Part shown: one piece after another, positions 1 through 9,249 of the stretch
Numbering within the stretch: position 1 is the stretch's first letter
Layout of the letters: each line of letters starts with the position of its first letter
NCBI RefSeq assembly: GCF_001483755.1
Contig: NZ_LQBK01000033.1
Location: 196,771-260,770 of the forward strand
DNA length: 64,000 bases
From: Kocuria rosea subsp. polaris
GTDB lineage: Bacteria; Actinomycetota; Actinomycetes; Actinomycetales; Micrococcaceae
Direction of reading: 5' to 3'
Notes under the pieces: model-generated
Seen by the model: only the letters and a program-made list of their open reading frames with translations
Told to the model about the DNA's origin: nothing
The model's database searches: none
Program-made: the position numbers and the translations under genes

Positions 1-2
1 TG

Positions 3-2978
3 GAGGAGACCGCCCCGGAGGAGCTAGCTAAGGTAGTTAAGCCTGACGATTCTCCGGCGCTGCAGTCGAAGGCTCGAGTGCGGATCCTGGATCGGATAGT
101 GAAAGTCGCAGCCACCGATCCTTACAACGCTGGCGGGACCTTGAATCTGCTGAAGAAGGGCTTCTCCGTCACGGGAGCGGCGCCGTTCCGGATGTTGCAG
201 CCTCAGCCGGCCGACGGTCTGAACCCGGTCACCGTGGAACGGTACGGGCGGAACCGGGTGCGGGTGATGCGCCAGGTCCATTACTCCTTAGGCAGCAGGA
301 AGTCGTTGGATCTGGTGTTTTTCGTCAACGGGATTCCGGTGGCCACCGCGGAGCTGAAGACGGATCTTACCCAATCCATCGAGAACGCCCTGGCACAGTA
401 CCGACACGACCGCTCCCCTGCCGGTGAGCCCCTGCTGACCTTCGGGCGGGGAGCCCTGGTGCATTTCGTGGTCTCTAATGAGGAGGTCCACATGACTACC
501 AAGCTGGAGGGCGCGGCCACCCGCTTTTTGCCCTTCAACTCTGGCCACAACAATGGCGCCGGCAACGCACCCGTGGATGGATCCAGCCCCACCTCTTACT
601 TCTGGAAAGAAGTGTTGGATCGCAATGCGTGGTTGACGATCCTGTCGAAGTTCGTGCACTACCGCTTCGAGGAACGCATGGATGCGATCACCGATAAGAA
701 GTCCTGGGCGGCAGCGGCGCGCTTTCCGCGCTATCACCAGTGGCGGGTGGTCACGAAGCTAGCGGAGACGGCCCGGGTGGAAGGACCGGGGCACAACTAC
801 CTGATCCAGCACTCCGCCGGGTCCGGCAAGACTGACTCGATCGCCTGGACCGCCCACCGGATGTCCTCCCTGCACCGGGAGGACGGGTCCAAGGTCTTCG
901 ACGGGGTGATCGTCATCAGCGATCGCACCGTGCTAGACGGACAGCTGCAGAAGGCCGTGGAGCAGTTAGAGACTGTCAAAGGCGTGTTCGCCCCTATCAC
1001 CTCCGGCTCGGAGGGCTCGAAGTCCAAGCAGCTGGCCGATGCTTTGATTGCAGGTAAGAGAATCATCGGGGTCACCCTACAGACCTTCCCCCACGCTCTC
1101 ACCGTGATTCAGGAGAACCAGGGGCTGAAGGGCAAGACGTACGCGATCGTCGCCGACGAGGCCCACTCCTCCCAGGCCGGCGACGCCGCCAAGTCCCTGA
1201 AGAAAGTCCTCACTGCCGACGCGCTGGAGGACGGCGAAGATATCAGCGCGGAGGACGTGCTGACCGCCGAGATGGCCACCCGCGCCGGGGCGTCGAAGAC
1301 CCTGTCGTTCTTTGCGTTCACCGCTACCCCGAAGGCCAAGACCATTGAGCTGTTCGGCCGGGACGACGAGTACGGGGTGAAGCAGGTCTTCGACCTGTAC
1401 TCGATGAAGCAGGCCATCCAGGAGGGCTTCATCCTGGACGTGCTGAAGAACTACACCACTTACCAAATGGCCGCCCGCATCGCCAACGCCCGCACCCACC
1501 CTGGGGAGCTCGAGGTGGACCGGGACAAGGGGGCCAAGCAGATGCTGCAGTGGGTGAAGCTGCACCCCTACAACATCGAGCAGAAGGTCGCGGTGATCGT
1601 GGAGCACTTCCGCGACAACGTCGCCCACCACCTGGCCGGCCGAGCCAAGGCCATGGTCGTCACCGGCTCCCGCAAGGAAGCCGTGCGCTACAAGCTGGCC
1701 ATCGACCGCTACCTGGACGAGAAGGACTACACCCCCCAACTGGCTGCCTTGGTCGCCTTCTCCGGGGAAGTCGAGGACCGGGAGTCGGGACCGGACTCGT
1801 TCACCGAGATCACCATGAACCCTGGTCTGAAGGGACGGGGCCTGACAACCGCGTTCGGCACGGACGAGTTCCAGATCATGCTGGTGGCCAACAAGTTCCA
1901 GACCGGCTTCGACCAGCCCCTGCTGGTGGGCATGTACGTGGACAAGAAGCTCTCCGGCATCGCCGCCGTCCAGACACTGTCGCGGCTCAACCGGGTGATC
2001 CCGGGCAAGGAGCAGACCTACGTCCTGGACTTCGTCAACGACCCCCAGCTCATTCTCAATGCCTTCCAGGACTACTACGAGGACGCCGAGCTTCAAGGCG
2101 AGTCCGACCCCGACATCGTCCACGACATGATCGCTAAGCTCGACGCCGTCGGTATCTACGACGACAACTACATCGATGCGGTGGCCACCCGTTGGGTCAC
2201 CCAGCACCTGCGGCATAAGGGTGCCAAGGCCGCCCACAACGAGCTCTACTCCTACCTCAAACCCGGCGCGGATGTCTTCCACGACCGCATGCGCCAAGCC
2301 CGCCTGAAGACCGACGAGCTGGAGGTTGCCACCCTTGAAGAGTTTCGCTCCACTGTCGGAGCCTTCACCAAGGCCTATGACTTCTTCTCCCAGATCATCG
2401 ACTACGGCGACACGAGGGTGGAAAAGCTGGCCATCTACCTCAAGCTGCTTGCCCGGCTGCTGGCTGACCCCGACACTGACTCCACCGCCCTGGATCTGTC
2501 AGATGTGGTCCTGACTCACTACAAGCTCAAAAAACAGCAAGCCGCCGATTTGACCCTCCAAGATGGCCAGGGCGAAGGCCTCAAGCCCATGACTGAGGCC
2601 GGCTCCGGGCAGGTTCGGGAGAGAGAGAAGGGCACCTTCGAGCAGCTCATTGAGCACATCAACAAGCTTTTCGAAGGCACCGGCATCACCGACGCCGACC
2701 AGCTCAACGCCGTCCAGTCCGTCTTCCGCCACGCCGAAGAAAGCGAGCAGCTCCAGCACGAAGCCATGGCCAATGGTCCTGTCGACTTCGCTACCTCCCC
2801 GTCACTACGGGAAGAGATCGAGGGCATCATCTACACGGCCGGCGAAGGCCACCAGAAGGCTACCAATGTGCTACTGGAACTGTCCGACGACGGACGCCTC
2901 CTCGACATCCTCCTCAAGGGCGGGCTACATCAGCGACTGCGTGACCGTGCGCTAGAGACGACGGACGTAGAGGTGTAA
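3..2978 (+). CDS. hsdR: Type I restriction enzyme R subunit (HsdR), 5'-truncated by window edge
   Basis: This is the ATP-dependent translocase and endonuclease subunit of a type I restriction-modification complex, which cuts DNA lacking the host methylation. The frame is open to the first base, so the start lies left of the window; about 992 residues are visible against 1000-1100 usual for the family. Numbering from the GTG at 78, a D-ExK nuclease motif is seen at D78 and ELK 92-94. It is followed by Walker A HSAGSGKT (245-252), DEAH (360-363), motif III FTATP, and the motif VI region ending QTLSRLNR. HsdM and HsdS should lie to the left and are not visible. The base composition is lower in GC than the genes right of 10 kb. 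The family call is secure; the specificity is unknown. Confidence 0.93.
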   Translation, partial: EETAPEELAKVVKPDDSPALQSKARVRILDRIVKVAATDPYNAGGTLNLLKKGFSVTGAAPFRMLQPQPADGLNPVTVERYGRNRVRVMRQVHYSLGSRKSLDLVFFVNGIPVATAELKTDLTQSIENALAQYRHDRSPAGEPLLTFGRGALVHFVVSNEEVHMTTKLEGAATRFLPFNSGHNNGAGNAPVDGSSPTSYFWKEVLDRNAWLTILSKFVHYRFEERMDAITDKKSWAAAARFPRYHQWRVVTKLAETARVEGPGHNYLIQHSAGSGKTDSIAWTAHRMSSLHREDGSKVFDGVIVISDRTVLDGQLQKAVEQLETVKGVFAPITSGSEGSKSKQLADALIAGKRIIGVTLQTFPHALTVIQENQGLKGKTYAIVADEAHSSQAGDAAKSLKKVLTADALEDGEDISAEDVLTAEMATRAGASKTLSFFAFTATPKAKTIELFGRDDEYGVKQVFDLYSMKQAIQEGFILDVLKNYTTYQMAARIANARTHPGELEVDRDKGAKQMLQWVKLHPYNIEQKVAVIVEHFRDNVAHHLAGRAKAMVVTGSRKEAVRYKLAIDRYLDEKDYTPQLAALVAFSGEVEDRESGPDSFTEITMNPGLKGRGLTTAFGTDEFQIMLVANKFQTGFDQPLLVGMYVDKKLSGIAAVQTLSRLNRVIPGKEQTYVLDFVNDPQLILNAFQDYYEDAELQGESDPDIVHDMIAKLDAVGIYDDNYIDAVATRWVTQHLRHKGAKAAHNELYSYLKPGADVFHDRMRQARLKTDELEVATLEEFRSTVGAFTKAYDFFSQIIDYGDTRVEKLAIYLKLLARLLADPDTDSTALDLSDVVLTHYKLKKQQAADLTLQDGQGEGLKPMTEAGSGQVREREKGTFEQLIEHINKLFEGTGITDADQLNAVQSVFRHAEESEQLQHEAMANGPVDFATSPSLREEIEGIIYTAGEGHQKATNVLLELSDDGRLLDILLKGGLHQRLRDRALETTDVEV

Positions 2979-3029
2979 TCCACACGACAGCGCGGGGGTA
3001 GCGCACGTATGTTGGCGCATTGCCATCCG

Positions 3030-3335
3030 TCAGGGCTTAGCCTCGGGAGGAGCTTGGTCGTCTGTGTTCAATTGGTCGAAGGCGTAGACACTCGGGCCAT
3101 CTGCTTTCACGCCCGGCAGGGACTCGATGAAAGGCACCGGGTCCAACCCGACCATGAGAGCCCCTGCTGGACCGCTAGCGATCGTTTTGAGTTCTTCTTC
3201 CAGGACCCCGGTGTCGCACGCATGCGCTCTGGCGATGGCTCTGGCTCGAGCAGCCCTTTGAAGCGCGTAGCCGTCCTTGACTACGACGAACGTGGTCACC
3301 TGGACTGCGATGAGGCTTTTCTTTTGCTTGCTCAC
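3030..3335 (-). CDS. Small hypothetical protein downstream of the recombinase genes
   Basis: A 101-residue protein that I do not recognise. It starts with GTG preceded by AGGA at an 8-nt spacing and begins MSKQKKSLIAVQVTTFVVV. The N-terminus is lysine-rich, then comes an Arg/Ala-rich stretch (about residues 26-36), an acidic segment with EEELK, and a proline-rich tail. It has no clear membrane segment and no known catalytic motif. It reads in the same direction as the recombinase genes, 152 bp after the TnpC-like gene, and converges on hsdR. It could be an accessory factor of the element or cargo. A good start site and plausible composition support it, but this is weaker than homology. Confidence 0.5.
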   Translation of the reverse strand: MSKQKKSLIAVQVTTFVVVKDGYALQRAARARAIARAHACDTGVLEEELKTIASGPAGALMVGLDPVPFIESLPGVKADGPSVYAFDQLNTDDQAPPEAKP

Positions 3336-3487
3336 GGAGTTGATCCTAAGTGCTTCCCACCTTGGCCCTGGCTGGCGTTCGACCGGCGGCTCATTGAACG
3401 CACCGCTCGATCGGTTCCATGCGCTTGCCGGAATCTGTCCGTTCGTACACGGTTGGCTTCATCGACCCCACGGGGTATGGCGGGCTG

Positions 3488-3928
3488 CTACGTCCAGCGA
3501 TTGGGTCGTCGATTACGCCCCATGGGGATCACGTCACCTTCTTGGGCCCTGTCCTGCTCGGTTGCATTGAGGTGCATGGCGAACAGCGCCATCATGTAGC
3601 GTTCGTTCTGCCGTTCTTCGGCCTTCAGTTTTTCCTTCGCATCGGCCAGAGCCTGCTTGGTCTCCACCTTGCGGCGTCGGTCCGGGCTCATCCCGGTACC
3701 CCGGCCCTCCCGAAGGTCGTGGAAACGCCTAGTGATATGCCACTCGGTTTCTGCTTCCTCGTCCTGCTTGAACGCTCGGTCGACGGCGTCGTGGCTTAGC
3801 CCCGACCGACGCTCGATCTCGCGTTTGGTTCGCTTGGCCGCGTCGTCCACGGCCATGGCATCGATGGCGTCGGCAATCCGGCGGAACACCTCGGGGGTGA
3901 CCTGCTTCCGGCGTAGCGCGCTCATCAC
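3488..3928 (-). CDS. TnpC-like / DUF6262-type accessory protein of the recombinase operon
   Basis: A 146-residue, strongly charged protein with a helix-turn-helix-like middle (IERRSGLSHDAVDRAF, about residues 39-54). A long helical, probably coiled-coil segment follows, rich in Lys, Glu and Arg (about 85-110). Small proteins of this kind lie directly downstream of large tyrosine recombinases in Tn554-type elements (TnpC) and in actinobacterial integrase trios (DUF6262). The GTG start overlaps the TGA of the upstream recombinase by 4 bp (GTGA), which implies translational coupling. Its likely role is a DNA-binding helper of recombination. Assignment to the family rests on length, position and character, not on an alignment. 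Confidence 0.65.
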   Translation of the reverse strand: MMSALRRKQVTPEVFRRIADAIDAMAVDDAAKRTKREIERRSGLSHDAVDRAFKQDEEAETEWHITRRFHDLREGRGTGMSPDRRRKVETKQALADAKEKLKAEERQNERYMMALFAMHLNATEQDRAQEGDVIPMGRNRRPNRWT

Positions 3929-5979
3929 GATTCTTCCTCGTGCAGTTCCTGCTCCCGTGTCATTTCACGGAGGAGCGCTACGATACGGGCTCGGTCCTTG
4001 CGCAGATGTTCAATGAACTGTTGGTGCCCCTTGCCTCCGTCGAGGAACTTATCGATTCGCTCAATGTGCGATTCGAGCACCTTACGGTGCTTGGTTGTGT
4101 AGAGGGAGTTGGCACAATCACTCCCGGAACAGATGTGGTCGCCGAGAAATGGCCCATTTGAGCCACAGGCGGCGGTCGACGCGTTGAACATGCAATCGTT
4201 GGTGATGCCCAAGTGGAGTCGTTCGGCGAGCTTGTTGGTGATGTACTCGGCGCGACGAGGATCAGTGATGATTTGAGCACGCATTTCTTGCACCTTTTTT
4301 CTAGCGGGGCCTGCACCGGTTTCACTTCCCGAAATGATGGCGGCTGCGTATCCGCGTAGCGCGGATCGTCGGTCATCGTCCATCGTTTTGGTAAGTTGCT
4401 GAGCACCATCGGAGAGATAGCCTGTAGTGGTGCGAGCACCCAGATGGCCTAATTGGATGCCCAGACCAAGTTCGGCTCCGGGCTTGGTGGCCGTGTAGAC
4501 GCTGAATGACCGTCTTAGCGTGAGTCCGTTGGTTGATGTACGGACGTCGACGTAAACGGGATCCAGCCCTAATCCCTGGCCGCGTCCCAGCCGGGTTCGC
4601 GGATTGCCATTGACAAAGGCGATGAGGCGTCGGATGTCGCGTGTGGCATCGTAGGCGCCGACATCGACGGCGCTGCGGGCGAATAGGTGCGTCGGATGCA
4701 GTGAGAGCGCACTCACCACTTCGATAGTTCGAAAAATCGGCTCGGGCGCCCACCATCCTCGTTCTTGCCCTTCCGCCTCGGGTACTCCCTTGTACTGGCG
4801 GCCAGCTAGCGCGGGCAATCCATCAAGGGTCGTCGCTGTATCGCGGGTCAAGGATTGAATCTCGCTGTCCCGCATCCCTGTGAGTGCGGCCAACATTACG
4901 TAGCAGGAGCCGCGAAGGACGCCCGTCAAGTATTCCGCCTCACCCAGTCCAATTTCTGATATCCAGGGTGTCGTTGTGCCGTCGCTATGAATGACTGGCA
5001 CGGTTGGTTGGACAAGTCCTCCGAGGGCACTTCGTTCTGAATCCAGTGCCATTTCGTCAAACATTTCGATGGCTTCTGGTCGAAAATTGTGGTTTGACTT
5101 GTTAAAAATCGAGTCGTTGATACGCAGCATGCGCGCAACAAGGCGTATGTTCACTGCGCCGCGGTTGGCTGTTGTTCGACCAGATCCAGTATGAAGTGGA
5201 ACCACCCCTCCGCTTTCGGCCCACCGTTGCACGACGCGCCAGGCATAGGACCCGCCTGGGCCACGCGGAGCTGCCGGCAAAGAACGCATGGTTTCGTTAG
5301 CCAAGAGAATGTCAGGCGAGAATCGATTCACCACCGTCCATGCGGCCGAGACAACTGGCGCCCAGGTCTCCCATGCCAAAGGTGTCGTACTGTTCTCGGA
5401 TTGCCTTTGAACCTCTGCCACCGTGACCGAACTCAGCGAACCCCAGGGCTGAAACGCAAGCCCGCCTCCGGGGAGCGCCGGGGACGATGCTCTAATGTCC
5501 TTCAGCTGGTCGACGTAGCGTCGAATGGCCTCGGGCGCCAGCGCTCCGGCGTTGGGTCTATGTCGGCCAGTTCGTAATGCCCCCAGGAACATATCGGCGT
5601 CCCACTGGGTCCAGTCCGGGAAGTCTCTGAGTCCTTGTTCATGTCCCCAGTTGGCGATCGTCCGCAGTCCATAAAATGCCGTGATGACACCCGTGGGAAC
5701 CGCGGGTTTCCCGCGGTAGCTGGCCCCCACTTCTACAACTGCTGGATGATTTGGGTTGGCCATCACAGCGAGGACATTTCGAACGCTCTCTCGGTATTCA
5801 GCAGGTATTGTCCGTAGGTCGAGGCGTCTTCCTTTGGCACTTTCCCTGAAAATAATTGGTTGGAGATCCCAAAGGTCGTCTCCGTATCGAGGGCCTTCCA
5901 CAAGACCGTCGAAAACGGGCTCCTCAGGGTTGAGGAGCCACCGCCTTGCTCCAGATGCACATGATTGTTCACTCATCAC
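3925..5979 (-). CDS. Large tyrosine recombinase, third of trio (TnpB-like)
   Basis: A 684-residue protein with a phage-integrase-type catalytic domain in its second half. Box I is LTGMRDSEI (R370). The box II region reads LTLRRSFS, with arginines at 489-490 but no histidine at the usual position. Box III is GHLGARTTTGYL, with H512 and Y521 as the probable nucleophile. The C-terminal part is cysteine-rich (CMFNASTAACG, then CSGSDC), suggesting a zinc-binding tail as in Tn554 TnpB-like proteins, and ends in a charged helix. The GTG start overlaps the preceding gene by 11 bp; an ATG one codon in is the alternative. Expected role: strand exchange during integration or transposition of the element, together with the two genes upstream. 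Confidence 0.8.
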   Translation of the reverse strand: MMSEQSCASGARRWLLNPEEPVFDGLVEGPRYGDDLWDLQPIIFRESAKGRRLDLRTIPAEYRESVRNVLAVMANPNHPAVVEVGASYRGKPAVPTGVITAFYGLRTIANWGHEQGLRDFPDWTQWDADMFLGALRTGRHRPNAGALAPEAIRRYVDQLKDIRASSPALPGGGLAFQPWGSLSSVTVAEVQRQSENSTTPLAWETWAPVVSAAWTVVNRFSPDILLANETMRSLPAAPRGPGGSYAWRVVQRWAESGGVVPLHTGSGRTTANRGAVNIRLVARMLRINDSIFNKSNHNFRPEAIEMFDEMALDSERSALGGLVQPTVPVIHSDGTTTPWISEIGLGEAEYLTGVLRGSCYVMLAALTGMRDSEIQSLTRDTATTLDGLPALAGRQYKGVPEAEGQERGWWAPEPIFRTIEVVSALSLHPTHLFARSAVDVGAYDATRDIRRLIAFVNGNPRTRLGRGQGLGLDPVYVDVRTSTNGLTLRRSFSVYTATKPGAELGLGIQLGHLGARTTTGYLSDGAQQLTKTMDDDRRSALRGYAAAIISGSETGAGPARKKVQEMRAQIITDPRRAEYITNKLAERLHLGITNDCMFNASTAACGSNGPFLGDHICSGSDCANSLYTTKHRKVLESHIERIDKFLDGGKGHQQFIEHLRKDRARIVALLREMTREQELHEEES

Positions 5980-7648
5980 CAGGGCCTCTCATGTCGTTTG
6001 CTGTGCCGATATTCAATGGAACGGTGCCAACTTTGGTGCGGGCGGCCTCGATGGCGTCGGCCGAGAACGCAGGGAGGACGATTTGGGTCAGGACTTCGTG
6101 AATGTGTTTCCAGCGTTCCAACCATGCTCGGGGGTCTGCGGACCGTGCTGGGTCGGCGATCTCGGCGATGAGCAGGGCCGCGGGCAGGTGGTCTTGGGTA
6201 ATCAGTGCGTTGGGGCATCCAAAGCATGTACCGGTGGTGGACAGCCGGCAGATCTCTCCCGCTTCCTGGTATGGACTGTCGAGGGGGTCGCGGCAGGCGG
6301 TGTGGGGACCGTCAAGGTCGCCGTTGAGAAGCTTGGCTCCCAGGTCGCCCGGCAGTGTTGAGGTCTGTTGACCTGCAGCCAGGAGATTCTGCGCTTCGGG
6401 GGTGACGACCAGCGGACCGGCCACTGCTGTGGTGAAGTACTCGCTGATGGCGTCCATCAATAGGCGGCCGGCTTTCTTCCGGAGTACGGCTGAGGTGGTG
6501 TAGTGCCTGATGAAGACATCTGGACTGTGGCGAACTGTGCGGCGAAGGTAACTGCCGCCCTGTTCCAGCGCTTCCTCGGCTACCACGACCTTGCGGAACC
6601 GGTTCCAAATCACCGGTTCCGCAACGCCAATACCGTGGTCTTTGGTCCATCGTCGTAACGACCACACGGTCTGCGACCAGGGCGGCTCCTGGACAGTCCC
6701 GTCTGCCCGAATGCAGATCCAGAGGGTGTCGGTATCCGCACGGGACCGGATAGTCGCGGTGAGGCGCAGGAGGGCGGTCAGCGCCCTGTGGGCGTCTCGG
6801 TCGCGCCGGGTATAGACGTTTCCGTGGGTTTCGCCACCGGCGCGCTCCTTGGTGTAGGTGAGGGCATAGGCGTCAACGGCATCCTGCTGTGCTAGATAGC
6901 TGAGTCGTTGCGAATGGGTCATGTCTCGAGTGGCCTCGTCGTGACCCGAGGAGGCAGTGGCGAGGACCTTACCGATGGTCAATTGCCGCAGGACTTCGAT
7001 GGGTTCTCCGGTGGCCAACGACAGCAGGAGGCTCAGGGCGACGAGTGTCTGTCTATCAGCGCCCTGTGGGCTTTCGTTTTGGATGGCCTGGTATATGACG
7101 TGATGGGCGCGAAAGCGCATGCGCCTCACTTCGCGAGAGCCGTAGGCAGGGAGCCCTGGGTTCCTGAGGTGAGTAAGTCGCGTGCCTTGCTCAATGCGCC
7201 GCACGACTTCGGGGTGCAATAAGCCCGGAACGTCGCACTCAATGCGGTCGAGAAGAGCGAAGAAATGGACGGCATAGCGATACGGAGTGTCGGTATGGCT
7301 GCGTTGGCGTCGGTCTCTCAGCTCTTGTTCCCAAGAGTCCAAGTGACGCCGCCGAATGTCGTAGAGCCCGAACCCCGCCAAGCATTCCGCCTGGTGCAAC
7401 CGTTGCCCGAGGTGCCGCAGGAACAGCCGCACTCCCGTCGCAAGCTCGGATGAGCTGCCGGGCACTTCGCGGCTGACTTCGACCCACTTGTCCGCGAGGT
7501 GCGCGGCGAGGACTGGTGTGGGAAAAGTCATGGGGTGGATGTAGTGGAAATGATCCCGCCCATCTCTTGGATAGGCCACTTTTCTCGTCGTCGTGTCGAC
7601 CTGCGGGGTTCCGTCGGCGGTCCCTGTTCGAGGGGGTTCCTCTTTCAC
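5969..7648 (-). CDS. Tyrosine recombinase-like protein, middle of trio, degenerate active site
   Basis: A 559-residue protein. The fold signature is recognisable but catalytic residues differ by eye. The box I arginine is replaced (LATGEPIEVLRQL, proline at about 216). The box II histidine is replaced by asparagine (NRFRK, 349-353; R352 kept). A box III-like RHSPDVFIRHY keeps H374 and Y383. A cysteine-rich segment follows (ICRLSTTGTCFGCPNAL, about 467-482), possibly a zinc site. The GTG start overlaps the stop of the first recombinase by 4 bp. It may be a structural or regulatory partner rather than an active recombinase. Membership in the trio is firm from position; the loss of activity is inference. 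Confidence 0.75.
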   Translation of the reverse strand: MKEEPPRTGTADGTPQVDTTTRKVAYPRDGRDHFHYIHPMTFPTPVLAAHLADKWVEVSREVPGSSSELATGVRLFLRHLGQRLHQAECLAGFGLYDIRRRHLDSWEQELRDRRQRSHTDTPYRYAVHFFALLDRIECDVPGLLHPEVVRRIEQGTRLTHLRNPGLPAYGSREVRRMRFRAHHVIYQAIQNESPQGADRQTLVALSLLLSLATGEPIEVLRQLTIGKVLATASSGHDEATRDMTHSQRLSYLAQQDAVDAYALTYTKERAGGETHGNVYTRRDRDAHRALTALLRLTATIRSRADTDTLWICIRADGTVQEPPWSQTVWSLRRWTKDHGIGVAEPVIWNRFRKVVVAEEALEQGGSYLRRTVRHSPDVFIRHYTTSAVLRKKAGRLLMDAISEYFTTAVAGPLVVTPEAQNLLAAGQQTSTLPGDLGAKLLNGDLDGPHTACRDPLDSPYQEAGEICRLSTTGTCFGCPNALITQDHLPAALLIAEIADPARSADPRAWLERWKHIHEVLTQIVLPAFSADAIEAARTKVGTVPLNIGTANDMRGPGDE

Positions 7649-9141
7649 GACGTGACCCCACCACTTGGACTTTGTAGATCTTCGGGTTTAGCAAGTCCGC
7701 TGGTGACTGCTTCGGCGACGCGGCGCAGAGCGCTGGGGGCTTCTTCTTGCCAAATCTCTGCGGCGTAGATGTACTTCTGGGTGGTTTCGATGGAGGCGTG
7801 CCCGAGGAGCTGGCGGACGGTCTCGACCGGATTCTTGACCAGGGCATAGGGGTCGAGGGCGCGGCCTTGGGCAGAGCGCATCAGTTCTGAGAGGCAGTGC
7901 ACCGCGAAGGTGTGGCGCATGGTGTGGGGTGTGACGTGCACGTGGGCCGGTGGGCGGAGCGCCGAGCCGTGATCGTGGACGCGTTGGCGGGCGTCGGTGA
8001 ACAGGTGGTCCCAGTAGTCGATGTGCGGCGGGAGACCTCGACGGCTGAGGAAAAGCGCCAGAGGTTCTATGGTGCCGTCGTCGGCGATGCGCACGGCTCG
8101 TCGGCGGTTTTCGATGCTGAATTCGACGGCTGGGATGGTTGTTCCGCGGATGACAATCGTGGGTTGCCCCTTGCGGTGTCCGATGCGGTCGACGACGAGT
8201 AGCTGGCCCGCCCGGCGCTTCTCACGGAGGCTGGGCTGGGCGGCGGCGATGATGGTGGGGCGTTCTGCGGTGCGATAGAGATGGAGGCCGTTGACGAATT
8301 CGGTGGTGATGTAGACGTCTCGGATGACCTGGTACTTGCCGGTGCGGCGGAAGGAGTCCACACCGGAGGGTGGCATCTCTTCCAAAGGCTGCACTTCGCA
8401 GTCGAGGAGGTGGCCGGCTTCTTCGCGTCTCATTCCGGTGGTCAGCAAGAGCAGGCCGTAACCGTAGTCGCGTTCTGGGTAGGCAGGCCTGTGCTGATCG
8501 GCTCCGTCACCGCGGAGGCCGACTTCGAGGAAGTGCTTTGCCTGGGGCAACGTAAGAAACTTCTCGACGCGCTGCTCTCGAGATCGGGTGATGAGCGTGT
8601 TGCGCTTCTTGGTGCCCCAGCGAGGGACGGGGTCCGTTGTGATCCAGCCACGGTCGAGCGCGTAGCGATAGAAGCCGCTGAGAGCGGAGAGTTCGTTATT
8701 GAGAGTTGAACCCTTGATCCCAAAGTTCTGGCGGTGCTTTCGGTACTCGAACAGGTCATCGCGGGTGACGTCGGTGAGGTCCAGGGTTGGTTCGCCGTGA
8801 TCGGCGAGCCATATGTTGAGGTCCTGCTCTTGAGCGGCGGCTTCCACTTGGGCGTGCCGGACTCGTATGAAACGCAGGAAGCGGGTCAGAAAGCGGATGT
8901 GGGTCTTGCGCATGGTGTCGAGAGTCAGACCGCGTTGTTGCCAGGCCTCGAGTAGGTACCGGTTCAGATAGCGGCATCCGTCCGCTGTCCCGTCGTCGTC
9001 GAGGACGAAGGGGTAGCCGTCGGGCAGGCCGTGCCGGTCGAGGACCTCCAGGGCGATGGAGGGGTCGAAGGTCCGGCCGTTGGGCAACAGCAGGGGCGGC
9101 CCGTCGAGCAACCGGGATCGGTTAATGGTGCAGATACGCAA
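7645..9141 (-). CDS. Tyrosine recombinase/integrase, first of trio (TnpA-like)
   Basis: A 498-residue protein with all hallmark residues of the phage integrase family: TTGMRREEA (R238), HTMRHTF (H406, R409) and LLGHASIETTQKYIY (H448, with Y457 or Y459 as nucleophile). The SAM-like core-binding region is at about 70-170. It is probably the catalytically competent member of the operon, cutting and joining DNA at the attachment sites. No ATG is available near the N-terminus and an in-frame stop lies 15 codons upstream. The start is taken as TTG at 9141, behind GGGGGACAG as ribosome binding site; a weak start would limit its expression. It begins the four-gene overlapping operon running leftward. 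Confidence 0.85.
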   Translation of the reverse strand: MRICTINRSRLLDGPPLLLPNGRTFDPSIALEVLDRHGLPDGYPFVLDDDGTADGCRYLNRYLLEAWQQRGLTLDTMRKTHIRFLTRFLRFIRVRHAQVEAAAQEQDLNIWLADHGEPTLDLTDVTRDDLFEYRKHRQNFGIKGSTLNNELSALSGFYRYALDRGWITTDPVPRWGTKKRNTLITRSREQRVEKFLTLPQAKHFLEVGLRGDGADQHRPAYPERDYGYGLLLLTTGMRREEAGHLLDCEVQPLEEMPPSGVDSFRRTGKYQVIRDVYITTEFVNGLHLYRTAERPTIIAAAQPSLREKRRAGQLLVVDRIGHRKGQPTIVIRGTTIPAVEFSIENRRRAVRIADDGTIEPLALFLSRRGLPPHIDYWDHLFTDARQRVHDHGSALRPPAHVHVTPHTMRHTFAVHCLSELMRSAQGRALDPYALVKNPVETVRQLLGHASIETTQKYIYAAEIWQEEAPSALRRVAEAVTSGLAKPEDLQSPSGGVTS

Positions 9142-9199
9142 CTGTCCCCCACACGAGGCCTGTCCGCGAAAGGAACAGCGACCTCATGTGGAGGACAGT
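9141..9199. repeat. Inverted repeat upstream of the recombinase operon
   Basis: Two 18-bp arms, 9141-9158 and 9182-9199, are inverted copies with two mismatches, separated by 23 bp. The left arm contains the GGGGGA ribosome binding site of the first recombinase and touches its TTG start. As RNA the hairpin would hide the start site. As DNA it could be a recombinase or repressor binding site. Confidence 0.7.
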
Positions 9200-9218
9200 A
9201 GTGCGTTGCCTGTCGTTG

Positions 9219-9249
9219 AAAAAGGCTTCTGACTGAGAAGACACTTTTT
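9219..9249 (-). terminator. ssrA: Probable rho-independent terminator of ssrA
   Basis: On the minus strand an A-rich run precedes a CTTCT/AGAAG stem with a 5-nt loop, then CC and a T5 run. It lies 13 bp past the tmRNA 3' end. It would end the tmRNA transcript and insulate it from the recombinase operon, although it sits on the island side of the junction. Confidence 0.55.

Noticed and set aside
1077-2297. A 406-residue open frame antisense to hsdR
   Set aside because: Its composition is Val/Gly/Leu/His-rich with no motif, and it lies fully opposite a gene with all HsdR motifs. Such frames are expected opposite GC-rich codons.
3009-3599. A 196-residue plus-strand frame in the gap after hsdR
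   Set aside because: It is antisense to the 101-residue gene and part of the TnpC-like gene, cysteine- and histidine-scattered, and has no ribosome site.
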